NCBI RefSeq assembly: GCF_010389155.1
Contig: NC_057766.1
Coordinates: 37,829,516 to 37,893,515 of the forward strand
Direction of reading: 5' to 3'
Length of the DNA stretch: 64,000 nt
Source of the DNA: Erigeron canadensis
Taxonomy: Eukaryota; Streptophyta; Magnoliopsida; Asterales; Asteraceae
Part shown: positions 46,630 through 59,379 of the stretch, one piece after another
Numbering within the stretch: the first letter of the stretch is position 1
How the letters are laid out: each line of letters opens with the position of its first letter
Notes under the pieces: model-generated
The model's input: the letters and a program-made list of their open reading frames with translations, nothing else
Database searches by the model: none
Told to the model about the DNA's origin: nothing
Translations under genes and position numbers: made by a program

Positions 46630-49600
46630 TTACATGGGTTTTTGGAACTTCCCATGAACCCAGACCCTATGCATCGTCTTCTGTTTACGTCGATTCACTG
46701 ACTTCACGCAGCAATAATCAAGCTCAACCTGCAAAAAACGTGCTCCACAGATTAATACTGCTTACATACAAGGCTATATTACACTTACGGCGCGTTTGGT
46801 TCACAGAATGTTTTTGGAAGGAATGGAATCTTTTGAAGGAATTGGAATCTGAAGGAATGGAATTTGACGGAATGTTTTTCATTTTTTGAGATCTCAAGTA
46901 ACGGAAGGAATGAAATTCCTTCCTCCATCCCCATGGAATGGAGATTCCATCAAATGATGTTTAAAGAATTGGAAACATTATTTTCCCCAGATGACATATG
47001 GCTATCATGTAACAAAAAATTAGTAATATGACTTATGTTTAATGTAAATAAATAAGCAAACCATAAGGAGATACATTGCTGTAAACCAACCGCAGCAAAA
47101 AAGATCATTACCTCTATGAAGCCAACACCTAGAAAGAAATCTCGTGCACAATCCAAAGAAAAGAAATACGAACGGGTACCATCCGAACGTTTGTATTCCC
47201 TAAATCCCACTCTTTGTTCAGGCTCAAATCGAAGCATGGTCATGTCATAAAGACCTGAATCAATCCACATCATATTTAGCACACGCCACAAAGAAACACT
47301 CAAACAAGACGGTTAAAGATCGTATCATGTATAAAGTAGACATTTACATATGGATCATGTCATAAAGACCTGAATCAATCCACAGCATATTTCACATATT
47401 TCACATTTACTGAGCATTACCATAATCCCTGAAGAAGAGCAGTCCACCAGGTTTTAGAACAGAGAAGCACTCAGCAACAGCCATAGACATCCTATCAAAT
47501 GGTACAGCTGAGAGTGTAAAAATCTGCCAAATTACACATAACATAAGTTGAAGACATTAGAATTATTGTATATTTTGAAGAGTAAGGGACATAATACCAA
47601 TGTAATGAAATCCACACCACCAATACAGCACTCACTTTCCTTCAGTGAAGTTATATCAGTAATATTTCTCTCATTACAGTCAAAGCCTGAAAGAGAAATA
47701 GAAAAGAAAAAGAAACAAAAAGATTAGTCCATTTAGCAAGTAGCAGTTTGTATATATATTAGGGGTGTTCGTGGTTTGGTCTTTACCCGGTTAAACCGTA
47801 AACTGAACCGTTTAAAAAACCGAAAAAAAACAAACCGTTTTTGAATTAGGTTTTGGGTTTGGTTTGTAGCCAAAACCGAATTATATATTTGGTTTTTGGT
47901 TTGGTTATGGGTTTATGATAATGAATTTGGTTAAACCGAAAAAACCGAATAACTTATATTCCTTTTATGTATTATCAAAAATATTTAATACATATATACT
48001 TTTTTGTATGGATAGTTATTAATGTATTTTTTACTTTTGTTTTCTATTTGTTTATTATATTGATTTCTTCTGAAATTAGAATAATTCAATTGACAAACAA
48101 TGTAAGACTTGATAAAAAAATTTTAATAAGGATAACAAATAAGAGTTTAGTTGTTTCAGTTATGTTACTAATTTTTTCATATTGTATTTGAAGTCTAAAT
48201 TTACTATTTCGGTGAAAATTGAAATTATTTTGGTTGAAACACAACCTAGACAAACAAAAATTGTGAATTTGTGTTTTTCATATTTGGTTTTTTCAGTTTT
48301 AAACCGAAACCAAACCAAATTCTAACTTGGTTTTTGGTTTGGTTTTTTCATTTTGAATTAGGTTTTGGTTCGGTTTTGGTTTTGAAAAACAAAAATAAAA
48401 AAACTGAAAAACCCGAACCAAATAGACCGAATAACCGAACCGATGAACACCCCTAGTATATATGTTTATATGAGCATAGTTTTAACCACCTGTAAGAAAC
48501 ATATTCTGCTTTTGTAGAGATGTTTCATAGCAAGAATCACATAGCAGCCACTTTGGGAGCGGAGAAGTAGAAAAATCCCAGCAGAATGGATGAAAACGGG
48601 TTTTAGCTGAAACCACATTGGAAGCATTTATGTTTTCAGTTGACCTCTCAAGCGCCTCTGTACTACAATCACATGCGTATACAATGACGTTCTCTTTGCA
48701 ACTACACACCACCGGGGGGGATCACAAATTCACAAAAAATTCAATGTGTATTAAAAAAAAGGTGTTCTTGTGTTAAATTTAAATAGACAAAGATACAAGA
48801 ATGAGTACCACATAAACAAAGCACATATATGAATTACCGTAAGATTGGTAGAGCAGTACTTCCATTACCACACCCAATTTCTAATACCTTAGAATACCCC
48901 TCTTCACAAGGAGTTGCTAGTTCGGGGAATTCCTTGAACAAATACCGTCTCTCCTGCACAAACAAAGTAAGCAATAGAAATTGGGTGTGTTTAGTTGCAG
49001 AATTTTTTCCAGTTCTCCATCTAAGTTCTTTAAGAAAACCAAGGTGTTTACTATCTCTAGAAACATATTGAAAGATTTGAAAACAGGCTCATATTTATTC
49101 ATTTTTGAGTTCAGAGTACCCCTCCACTTCTCTACAACTATAAACTCCACTTTTTTTACATGTAGAGCTGTTTGGCTCAGCTTATTAAGGGGGCATATTA
49201 GGTTCTTAAGAGCCTAATAAGCTTCATTATACTAATCCAAACAGCTTATCGGCTTATTTACCTTAATAAGCTGATCTTTAAAAGCCAAAGATGTGGAGCA
49301 TTATTATATTGGCTTAGTTAGCCTTAATAAGCTTTTTGCTAATAAGCATAAGCTCAACAAAAAAAACCAACTGGGTTGGATCAGTGGTTGGAGCTCTTGT
49401 CTCTGAAAACAGAGGTCAAGGGTTCGATCCTCATGCCCAGTAAGGCTGGAGGTCCTTTTCTACCTTTGGTAGAACCTGGAAGCAGCCTCTCTACCTTTGG
49501 TAGGGGTAAGGCTGTCTACATCTCAACCTCCCCCATACACCGTCGGAGACGGTAATTGGGACCCAAAACCCGTGGAAGACAACATTGGGAATTACTTTAC

Positions 49601-50185
49601 TTTACTTTTTAAGTATAAGCTCAACAAAAGAAGCTTACACAAACACGAAACACCCAGATCCTTTTTTTTTTTTTTGAAGAGCTTAATGGCTTATTGGTGT
49701 AATCTAAACACATAAGCTTCATTTTAATGATTCTTTTTACTAAAAAGCTTATAGCTTTAAAGCTTACTTAAGGCTTAAGCTCCAACCTCAATAGTGAAAC
49801 AAACTCTTTATGATTTGATATTTATACGTGTTTTTTATAAATTATCTTGAATCTAAACCTAGTAACCAATCCAGTATAAACTTAGTTGATAAGAGTAATT
49901 AATCAAAAACAATTATATACATACAGATAGATAGATAGATATAATAATGGGGGTAGTGGAAAGAAAGAAAGAAAGAAAGAAAACCTTAAAGAATTTGCCG
50001 GTAGAGTGACGAGCGTGAAAGTGATTCCAAGAATCATCATTATCAGCGGAATGATGAGTGGTGGCGGTGGTGGTGAAAGGGAGAAGATGATGGGAGTGTG
50101 TGGGATCGTTGTAAACGCGTTCCCGCAGCTCCTCCCAATCAAAATCATTCGAGTAATACTCCGTTTCTCCTTGGCTCCTACTCAT
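46630..50185 (-). CDS. tRNA N3-methylcytidine methyltransferase-like protein (METTL2/6/8 family)
   Basis: SAM-dependent methyltransferase; family members make 3-methylcytidine at position 32 of some tRNAs. Seven exons, in order on minus: 50185-49985, 48953-48838, 48701-48490, 47686-47598, 47523-47421, 47254-47112, 46728-46630. They give 320 codons with matched phases and GT-AG borders. N-terminal DFDWEELRERVYNDP (about 14-28) and ERRYLFKEFPEL fit the family. The SAM motif is VLEIGCGNGSTALPIL, followed by IVYACDCSTEALE. Later come FHPFCWDFS, DFITLIFTLSAVP, LKPGGLLFFRDYG, FREYKRSDGTRSYFFS and the C-terminal VWVHGKFQKP. Length is normal for a METTL6-type protein. Introns 1, 3 and 6 carry transposons. 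Substrate (cytosolic versus organellar tRNA) cannot be told. Confidence 0.93.
46790..46975. mobile_element. Truncated GCGTTTGGTT-type MITE in METTL intron 6
   Basis: GGCGCGTTTGGTTCACAGAA followed by repeated GGAATGGAAT words is typical of plant hAT/Harbinger MITEs. A matching right end is not found. Confidence 0.45.
47761..48454. mobile_element. hAT-type MITE in METTL intron 3
   Basis: Ends AGGGGTGTTCGTGGTTTGG and CCGAACCGATGAACACCCCT are inverted repeats, 694 bp apart. The interior is rich in GGTTTTGGTTTGG and its complement. This is the familiar GGGGTGTTC hAT family. 8-bp duplication not clear in the TA-rich flank. Confidence 0.7.
49163..49800. mobile_element. MITE in METTL intron 1, interrupted by a SINE
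   Basis: AGAGCTGTTTGGCTCAGCTT at the left and many AATAAGCTT and AAGCTTA words define a MITE-like unit that resumes after the SINE at 49630-49800. The right end is not sharply defined. Confidence 0.5.
49363..49614 (+). mobile_element. tRNA-derived SINE, copy 2
   Basis: Same family as 29390-29628: GGATCAGTGGTTGGAGC, B box GGTTCGATCC, GCAGCCTCTCTACCTTTGG, tail TTACTTTACTTTAC. Exact 15-bp target duplication ATAAGCTCAACAAAA at 49348-49362 and 49615-49629. It is inserted in a MITE within METTL intron 1, antisense to the gene. Confidence 0.88.
49925..49984. repeat. GATA and AAAG microsatellites at the METTL intron 1 donor
   Basis: (GATA)n at 49925-49941 and (AAAG)n at 49961-49984. The AAAG run forms the first bases of intron 1 on the minus strand, right after the exon 1 donor AAG/GTTTTC. 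Confidence 0.85.
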
Positions 50186-50215
50186 CAGACTGGCTGGCCG
50201 GGTGGTGTACTATGA

Positions 50216-50770
50216 AATCAATTCACCGGCAGTTTTAATTGTTAAGCAGAACGGTTAAACCGGAGATTTTTATTAGTTAGCAACTTTAGTAATATTGTCA
50301 AGGGTCAACGTTTGCAACTTTAGTAATATTTGTGGAATTCATTAATTGGGCTCGGTTTGACTCGACCTAATATTTTGTATTAGCTCCACTCAATAGACAT
50401 GATTTGGCATTTGGCGACACTATGTTAAGATACATACCACAAAGATTTGTATAAACTCATTAAGATTCACAAGCTTAACAAGGTGAATCTTAACCAGCTC
50501 ATATTTTTGATACTTGAGTTTGGTTTGAATGTATACTTGAGTAGCTCAGGCTTAACTCAAACTAAACCAATTCGATTTAAAGTATTATGTGAGCCAATCT
50601 TAATAGCTTATGAGTTAGCTAGCACACAAGGTTACAATGTGTTTTCTTTTTTCATTGAGTCATGATCCTTAAATTTTTCAGTTGTGGAAGCTAGCTCTCA
50701 AAAGACAACTCACTAATGAGGTCTTACCGACCATCAAAAGTAGGCCTAGTGACATGATGGCGCCTGCAAA
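50216..50770. other. Gene-free stretch upstream of METTL
   Basis: Presumed METTL promoter region. No clear TATA box or element seen. Confidence 0.4.
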
Positions 50771-50990
50771 AATTCTCACGAATATAGACAAAAGAATGCT
50801 CCGGAGGGATGAGAATAAGCTCAACAGTTCTTTGATTAGATGAAAGATAATTCTCACGAATGGAGACAAAAGAATGCTCAAGAATGATGAGAATAAGCTC
50901 AACAGTTGTTTTATTAGATAAAAGATAATTCTCACAAATGGAGACAAAGGAATGCTCAACAGTTGTTTTATTAGATAAAAAATGACATCC
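50770..50990. repeat. Minisatellite, ~78-bp unit, three copies
   Basis: Units begin AATTCTCACGAATGGAGAC and contain AAGCTCAACAGTTGTTTT. The first two are full length; the third has lost about 20 bp. A 112-codon minus-strand frame across it (50678-51016) merely reflects the repeat (recurring FYLIKQLLS-like peptide) and I do not call it a gene. Confidence 0.75.
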
Positions 50991-50999
50991 TTCTTAAAA

Positions 51000-51731
51000 A
51001 CATAGTGGAACTTCACTATTTAGCACTTAGATGAGTGTTTCCGAGAATGACCTCATACTTCCAAATCAACCAACCCACTTCCTCAACAACTAAAAGGCGT
51101 TCCCGATGAGCTCATAAGAGAAGTCAAAAAACACGACATAACAGAAAAATTCCTCATAAACTGGAAATATAGAATGGTTCCTTGTAAGATATGGTACTCG
51201 AATGAATACTCTCTTTTCTTCATAGGTATACAAAGACATTTATGTATCACGGTAAAGAAAAATAAATACTCGTAAATAAAATGCAAAGACAGCAAACTTA
51301 ATCTGAACTAATTCTAAAATGAATAAATAATTATATGAATTATATCGCTTGAGATACACTAAAAGAACAGTCTTTGAGTAGTCCGTATCACAATTACCCT
51401 TTACACGCTACCAATACTTAATTGCATATTCAAACCTATATAGGTTACGCATATAAGAAAAAGAAAAGAAATTTACACAATTCAAATATGATTTAGGTAC
51501 AATTAACTAATCCAAAGTTATGCAAAAGTAAGTTGAAAACAAGTGCTATATGCTACTAATTAACTGCTAAGAGTACGTACACATCAAAACATTTAATATG
51601 AAGTATGTTCTTGGGTTAACTGTACAATGATGATGCATTGTGTTATAGTAACTTCCCACATATCCTGCACAAAAGAAGCAATTATATCCACCAGCTAGTT
51701 AAAACCCCAATTATCCACACTTCAAAGCGTT
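51000..51731. other. Gene-free stretch between METTL promoter and AHL 3' end
   Basis: No gene seen; part will be the AHL 3' UTR. Confidence 0.45.
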
Positions 51732-54700
51732 TCAGTCTTGAAAATGATCATAATCACCATTCTTCGGTGACTGCTGTGCCCCATGATTCACTCTTCCTGC
51801 AAAACCAAAAACGTGACACCAAACCATTAAACAGACCCAATTAAACTAGTACTTAGAAAAATGAGACGTTTGAAATCTAAACATCTTATTAGCCTTTTAA
51901 TTAAGGGGTAACGCAAGTTAAACTTCAAAGATTATGTGCATACCTGAGAAGTCATAGCCAGCAGTGTTCCTAGAGTCATTATTACCCCTCCAGTCCCCAA
52001 CAGGCATATTCCGATTTTGGACCATGAATTGGTACCCATCGATATTTTGTTGCTCATCGCTGCCACCTACATTTCTTCCAGAAGAATCGGGGGGTGATAG
52101 AAAGCCTAAGTTTGAAACTGATGGCGACCCAACATTTGGTGATGGCAGCTTATTGATAGAAGCGTCACTCCTGATAATAGTGGCAATTTCTTTCTTACTA
52201 TCGACAGAAAATGTTCCAACAATTACCTGAAAAATAAAATTCAAAGATTAAACTTAGAAAACAGAACGACGTGGCATCTCAATTCTCAAGTAGAGTGCAC
52301 AAGTTTTATTCTTGGCATAAACCCCTAGTGGACATGGAGGTTCACCCGCTATGACTCTAGACTCGCAAAGCGAGCAGGACCACCCAAGCTCGTAATAGTA
52401 TAAAAGGAAGATATTATCACCTGCACTGGGCCTGCAGCTATCACTGGCCCATCTATGCTACCTCCTATGATTTGACCGTCATTACTTGATAAACACACAC
52501 TTAATCCACCCGTGGTACCACCGAAATCAGAACGTACATAAGATCCACAGAGTGATAGGATGTCAAAACGGCCCTGATAATTCATAGAAACCATACGCAT
52601 CAATTCATGATTATTTCATGTTCTGAAAAATACAAATGAAGAGCTTGTTTACCTCATAAGAAATGTTGCCCCCGGATGTGGCTGGCTGGCGAAGAGATGC
52701 ATTAGATATTGAGCCAGATGCCGAGAGGACACACATCTCTTGCTTGCTTTGTTGTAGAAACGACATAATTTTCTGGCCGATATCCTATCAAGATTTTAAC
52801 AGATGACAAAAGTAAAAATTGTGTCATTCAATATATATTCACAACAAAAAACGCAACAGTTGCACTTTGAATACACGAGTATATATATATCCCAATATAC
52901 AAATAAATAAAACACGGAATATATGACAGTATGAGGTACATAAGTATAGGTTCATATTTCATACCTCTCCAGCATTAATAGAAATAACATGAGGTGTAAA
53001 ACCTTGGCCTGTGTTCCCTGACAGATAAAGAAAAGCAATACTAAGTTTTCATTCATGGTCTGTTAAACAGATGACACTGCGGATAAAGGTTATAATTTAT
53101 AAACCATATGCAAGTACATAAACCATCTATGTTTCATTAAGTAGCTCATCTTAGCAGACAATTTAATCACTTGGCAGCCAGCTACAATCAATAATGAACA
53201 GCTTTTGCAAATACTCCCAAAACAATACATTGTCCTACACTTAATCAGGTACAATGATTTAGAAAGTGATTCCATTAGTTTAATTAGGGGGGAACAAAAA
53301 GGTGAAAAGTTCACATACAAAACAAACACAACTATTTTGCAAATGAAAAATTGCTCTACTTTTTAAGATCTTACACAAGAACTTTACATATATAAGCCTA
53401 CATAGTTTGAGAAAATGATGGTTGCTACTTGTAGTAACAAAGTCATGTGTTTCTAAAGGTAAATAAGGAATTATATATGTTTTAAAAATAGCTAGAAAAC
53501 CATAAATAATTATTGTTCTATGAACTTGCCTTGACTAAATTAGGTGAGCATAAAGCCATAAAGGTCTATCATATAGTCATTTTCCAAGTGTAGCTAACTA
53601 GCTCTTTCTTAATTTAAAAACTAAAAAACAGTCCAACTTCTGCAATGCATGCTAAAGTACAATCTACGGGTCCGTTTAGTACCTATAATGTTCATTAAGG
53701 AATTGAAATCTATCAAAAGAGTTGGAATCTGAATTTCATTGGAATTCTAGTCTTCCATCCAATTGGCTAAGGAACTTGAATTCCTTCATACGATGGAATA
53801 TGAAGGATTTCAATTCCTTTCCTTTGTTAACCAAGCAGCTCATGGAATGGAGTTTGATTTCCATTCTGTCAAGTAAACATGATATCGAATGGAACTCAAG
53901 TTCCAACTCCATCAAACTCCATGGGATTATATAAACCAAACAAGCTATAAGGTCTTGGTCTATTTTATACCTAAAGAATTAAAATGCATATACTTATTTA
54001 TATGGAAAGTTAAATCAATGCATTAAAACCATACTAAGTCACATGAATGTGTTGCTGCTGAGCACAAATTAGCCGTTGTAAAAAAAGTCACGTAAATGTG
54101 TCAAAAACAAGGCTAAATATATGTACATACACAAGAAAAACTTGGTAATACAGTACAAATGTAACTAATGCATGGTGTAAATCATGAAATTGCTATATAT
54201 ACTGTAGTTTGTGTTGTACAAATGACATGCCTAAAGAAAGAGGGAAGAAGGTAAAAACACAATATTGATATTACATATAGATACATTCCGCCCTTTACAT
54301 GTACACCATGCAAATATTATCCTTGCAAATAAATTGCAATGGTATAATGCAAACTCTTAAAAAACATATATTCATACAAGAAACACTTTAAAACTCATAT
54401 TCACTTCAAGAAATCACAAGGGTATAATAACTAGTATATGAGAATTTCATTCTTTTATATAAATAAATTAAAGGACTAAAAAGAAACACACACCAAGTGA
54501 AGATTTCTTGAAAGAAGAACCACCCACTCCTAGAGATAATTCTTTCTTTCTTGAAGGAGACAACGGCGGGACAGAAGTTGACGGAGAAGATGAAGACGAC
54601 AGTCTTTTGGCCGCCGCAGCCTGCTCCGGTGTACCGTACTTTCTGGGTCTACCTCTTTTCCGCCTTACACCGGTTTCTAAAGGAGATGAGACAGCAGAAG

Positions 54701-54893
54701 GTGCAGAATGATGTGGATAAAGCATTTGAGATGGTCTGGGATCATTGTTGGTGGTTGGTAACATGCCATTGTTGATGGTGGTCGGAGGTGGCGGTGGATG
54801 TGGGTGGCGTTGTGGTGGTGGTGGTGGCTGCGGTTGTGGGTGGTGGTGGTGATAGTAAGAGCCAAGACCAAGGTCATCCGGTTCCATTAGCAT
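51732..54893 (-). CDS. AT-hook motif nuclear-localized (AHL) protein, intron-containing clade
   Basis: Binds AT-rich DNA in the nucleus and usually acts as a transcriptional or chromatin regulator of growth and immunity. Six exons, minus: 54893-54494, 53017-52965, 52784-52653, 52573-52421, 52226-51944, 51796-51732, giving 361 codons with matched phases. His/Pro-rich N-terminus (15-38). One AT-hook RKRGRPRKYG (78-87), the RGRPRKY type, flanked by basic and serine-rich stretches. The PPC/DUF296 domain runs from about 138 (GFTPHVISINAGE) through GRFDILSLCGSY (196-207) to GPVQVIVGTFSVD (243-255). A Ser/Asn/Gln-rich tail ends GDYDHFQD. One AT-hook plus introns suggests clade B, type III. Met3 (MEPDD) is an alternative start. 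No second hook of the RGRPPGS type is seen. Confidence 0.93.
53668..53950. mobile_element. MITE in AHL intron 1
   Basis: Left GGGTCCGTTTAGTACCTATA and right TATATAAACCAAACAAGC are imperfect inverted ends around GGAATTGAAT-like repeats. Same general family as 46790-46975. Confidence 0.5.
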
Positions 54894-54899
54894 ATGGTG

Positions 54900-57300
54900 G
54901 TGGTGTGATATGGAATAAAAAGATTTTATTTATTTTTTATTTGAAATTTTTGATTTTTCTTTTTGTTATTGTTTTTTTCTAATTTTGAGGAATATGGATT
55001 GGGATTGAGTGTGTTTTGTTGGTGGTTTTTTTACAGTTTTTTCGGATGAGGTTTTGATCCTCTGCCGCATGATTCGTGGGTGTGTGTTGATAGTTGATTG
55101 AGTTTGACCCCTTTTCAGTCTTGATGCACAAGATACTCACCAATATTCAAACTAATTCAACTCTTTTAGAATTTTGTCAATATTATTATTAATTTTTAGT
55201 GACAAGTTCTAAAATATCGTACATAAAAGATAACCCTTCTTAAAATGATCGACCTCTTAATTTATCCTCCTATATGATCATGTGGGATGAGACTATGATA
55301 GAGAATTAATGAATTACATTTGACATTAAGTTTAGGTTTTAAAAGGATTAATCATTTCCTAAAATAATTTCTAACTACTATGAACAATAATTTAGTATGA
55401 TTTATTCATTTATACATACTTCTTCGTATTAGAGGCATGCATACAATCAGCAAAAACATCGACACTATTTATCAGCAAATCGGTTCTTCATCATCTTTAT
55501 CGGTACATTTTGAGAAGGGGTATCGGCAATCAACATCGGTCATATAAACCTGATGCTAGTTAACATTTAGAGTTTTTCTTTTTTTTTCTTTTCAAATTTT
55601 TTAAACCTTTTAAGTTTTTACCCCTTTTTTACTTATGCAATATGCTAAAATAGTAAAATCTTACACTTTTACTACTCGTAAATAAAATACACAATACATT
55701 ACTTAATTAAAAAACATTTTACTTTTATTAAAAACACGAAACTAAAAGCATACTTGGTAGAGATAAATGAAAAACAAAATACATTAATCAAGGTTTTATT
55801 TATGAACTTTCTCGAGGAAAATTCTCAAATCCTTGACATACCAAGGTTTTGGTCCAGGTGGACACTTAATTTCATCGATGCTTTTGTATTCACTGTAGTT
55901 TTGAAAATACATTTCTACCTAGTTGGATTGCTCTTCCAACGTGTGACTAACAGACCACATGTTTTTATTAGTGGTTTGTAACCTGTTGAAATCTCCTACA
56001 AGTAGGTAAATAAATATTATTCTTCAAGTTTGGAAACCTTATGCTTGGGTGGCTGTACTTTAAATATCTTTACCCTACACCAATTCCGTTTTTCCTTTAG
56101 TTTTTGCATCAATTTTGACATTCGGGCTTAAAGGAGGTCGTACTCTTTGATATCATCCGTGATAATTAAGTGTCTTTATCGCGTCGACGGTCATACGAGG
56201 TCAGTGAACATTGTTTGAAGAAGAATAAGTCATTTGAATGTAAAAGGTAAAGTAAAACGTTATAGTAAAAGACTAAAGATGATTGTGAACTGTATGGTGA
56301 AATTCACTTTATTTGAAAGTGACATTAAGTTTTAGTTGTTCAGTACTTCAATGTCAAGGTGTAAATACTTTGAAATTTTGAACGAACCCTCCAATGACTT
56401 AATACGTAATTATTTTTGAATAATTGGTTGTTTCAGAAACTAAAAGTATAACTATTTAAAATTATATTCGTTTAGGGACTAGAAGTGTTAAATAATTTTG
56501 ACACTACACCACACATTTTGACAGTTCTTTAACGAAAAAAAGTTATAGACCCGTGCTAAAATTTACCAAATTTTGACAAGTTGACACCATACCTTTCTCT
56601 CTTATAATTAGCAAAATCTAGTAAATTAAAAAGTATTTATATAACAAGAAAGAAAACAATGTGTTACACATCTAAGTTAGATATGACAAAAAAAAATTAA
56701 AATGTGTCAAATCAATTTTACATGTAAATGTGTTTATATATCCCTCAAACATTTATTAGGTATATGACATAGTTTTTTTCTAAAAATAATATTTCTTTAT
56801 TCCAATTTAAATTTTTTATTTTGATTTTTGAAATTTTTTCTTTCGTAATTATGACCGTAATTTTTGCTTTTGTGTTATATAACACTTTAGGAAAATGATA
56901 ATGACAGCCCTAACAACTTATTACATGCATAAAAAATACTATAGTACTTTATGTATCAATAACTACCATTAAATTTACCATTAAATTTTCACAAAACAAA
57001 ATACAAATTTTAATGTATCAAATTAATAGTCCTAAATAGTGCTATTAACAAAACCCTATAAATTAAGCCTTAAATGTATTTTTTTAATTTAATTTTCATC
57101 AAAGTATTATTTTTAAACATTACTGTTAAAATTAGAAAACAAAGATTCTAGCAAATTGATTTTGTACATTTAAATTGGTACACATTACTCGTACATTTAC
57201 AATAATTAGATTCACCAGAATCCACCAAATCTGCCACCCCCGTTATTCCCTTCTCAAAATCAAATCGTTGATGCACCAGAAGAAAGAAGAATAAAAGTTG
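54900..57300. other. Gene-free stretch between AHL and MYCBP genes
   Basis: Divergent promoter interval. AT-rich, no bounded repeat or gene recognised. Near 55338-55357 a word matches the right end of the MITE at 11833-12010. Confidence 0.45.
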
Positions 57301-59369
57301 ATGGTCAGTTCATTCTTTTACTAGATCTACTTTATGTTCCTTACATTTACAGTTTATCTTGATTCTTGTGGACAGTTTATAAACTGTATCGATCTATATG
57401 CTCACTACTTTATGTGCTTTGGTTTTATAATTATGCTTTTTGTGTCGGTGCAATTGAGCACTTAACTGATAGTTATATCAGCATACACAATCACTTTTCA
57501 AAAGATTGCATTTTGGGTTTAAAATGACATGTTTTTTTTTTTTTTTGGCATTTCTTAAAAAAAATCTTTCTGCAAATAAGTTCATATCGCCACTGGCGAC
57601 CTGGCGTGTAGGTCAGTTGGTAATGAGTGTAGTCATTTTGATACATATAGCACAAGGTCACTGGTTGAAGCCCGGGTATGCCCCACATTATGGATAAGCT
57701 GCCGATTTTGGGCCGGTTTGGGTTTCTCGTGATAAACCTTTGCTACAATTAAAGTTCAGCAAATTTTTTTGAGTTAAAGTATCTAGATTTATGAGTTGTT
57801 AAGGAAATTCATTGAAAATGACTATTTATGACAAAGAAAAGGAGCTGGCTTTTGAATTTTGGGAGTTACATTGTTCATTTATCAAACCACATGCGAATAA
57901 TAGATGTCAAATTTATTGATAATCCGCATAATAACAGGCTAAATAGTTAACTCGTTAGAGTACGACTAAGCCATTAGGGACCAAAGAGCTCTTGACTTGG
58001 TTGTATTCCATATGACCCATCAACTAAGTTGTTGTGAAAATGTATGGACCTGTATTGAACGGAACAAAGCCCTACTAAAAGATGGTTCAATAACTTTTTA
58101 AATCAGTTCACATATTAATAGTTACTAATCCTAATTATGAATCATTTCGTTAATAATTCATGCAAACTTGCTATGTTTTATATTTGATAAGCACAATTCT
58201 TTGTACATTTGTTTGTTTACAGGAGAAGGAATCAAAGAAGGAAGCTTTTAGGAAGTATTTAGATTCTAGTGGTGTCCTTGATGCTTTAACTAAAGGTTTC
58301 TTGTTTTATCTTATAACCGTGTTCATATATCTTCTTTTTTTCACTATATGACCTCCTTTGACGTGCCATAAATGTGTAATGATGATTTGATTTGATATAA
58401 AACTTATGCATAATATTGCAACCAGATTCACACTTCACAATCATTTCTTGATATTTCATTATCTTGGCAATCTTTTCAAACCTTAAATGCAATATGCCTC
58501 AATTACTGAAAACCGAAGCACACTGTTTTGAGAAGACATTACAGAATACAGAGTTGTGGTGATAGTTAGCTAGTGTTCAAGAACATGGATTACAGGGTCT
58601 GAAATATGGACTGCATCTCGCCGTTACATGCTCACTTTTAAAATTTTTATTATATGCAGTTCTTGTGGCTCTATATGAACAGAATGACAAGCCATCCTCA
58701 GCTGTTGAGTAAGTTCACGTCTTTGAACTACTTGATTTCTCTTTTTGTATTAAGTATGCATACTTTGTGTAATCTTAATTTGTAGACAATCCTTCATTTT
58801 TCTTGATATTTTCACCCATCATGTTGGGATTCATTTCTAAATTCATGAATCAGGTATCTCATGTAGATTGAACCTCACTTCTTTAGCGTACGCCTCTAAA
58901 TAGTTTATTATTGGATTAACAGGTTTGTCCAGCAAAAACTTGGTGGTCCTAGCTTATCTGAATTTGAGAAACTACAGGCTGAGATGTCTGATTTGCAGAT
59001 TAGATACAACGAGCTCTTGGCAGTTCACCATGAAAAATGCAGCCAGGTACATCTTACTCTTTGTTATTTCCTTTAATCTGTATCAGCCATAGCAGTACAA
59101 GGTTGGAAGTTAAAGCCAATAGTTCAACTAATCTATATTTCTGCTCCATTTGACTTCAGCAGTCAAAAGATGTGTCCCTTTTAAATCTTTATCCATTGCG
59201 GGTTTGTAGGATGGAAATTAAGTGATGGGCTGAAGGCCTAAAAATGTGTACTTTCTGCTGTAAAATAATATAAGTTGTCTTTATGTAGCTTGAGAAATTA
59301 AAAAACATCGACACATTGGCATCATCCAAAGAGAGTGTTGAAGAGGAACTTCCGAAAGAAAGTCTATGA
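57301..59369 (+). CDS. c-Myc-binding protein homologue (MYCBP/AMY-1)
   Basis: Small conserved eukaryotic adaptor protein. The animal protein binds c-Myc and AKAP proteins; the plant role is not established. Coding exons: 57301-57303, 58223-58295, 58660-58708, 58923-59046, 59289-59369, giving 109 codons, close to the 103-residue human protein. The first coding exon is proposed to be just the ATG followed by a GTCAGT donor, because exon 2 opens EKESKKEAFRKYLDSSGVLD with no in-frame Met. Conserved core: FRKYLDSSGVLDALTKVLVA, LYEQNDKPSSAVEFVQQKLG. A predicted coiled coil FEKLQAEMSDLQIRYNELL follows (about 55-75), then an acidic tail. Exons 2-5 are firm; the start exon is inferred. Confidence 0.88.
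57598..57690 (+). repeat. tRNA-like SINE head in MYCBP intron 1
   Basis: TAGGTCAGTTGGTAATGAG resembles an A box and GGTCACTGGTTGAAGCCCGG a B box, preceded by a long T run at 57532. Probably an old SINE fragment. Confidence 0.4.
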
Positions 59370-59379
59370 AGGAAGGTCA

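Noticed and set aside
50678..51016. 112-codon minus-strand hydrophobic ORF
   Set aside because: It is the translation of a 78-bp minisatellite; the peptide repeats because the DNA does, and no promoter or homologue is evident.
54508..54982. Several plus-strand ORFs opposite AHL exon 1
   Set aside because: They are antisense shadows of the His/Pro/Ser-rich first exon of the AHL gene.
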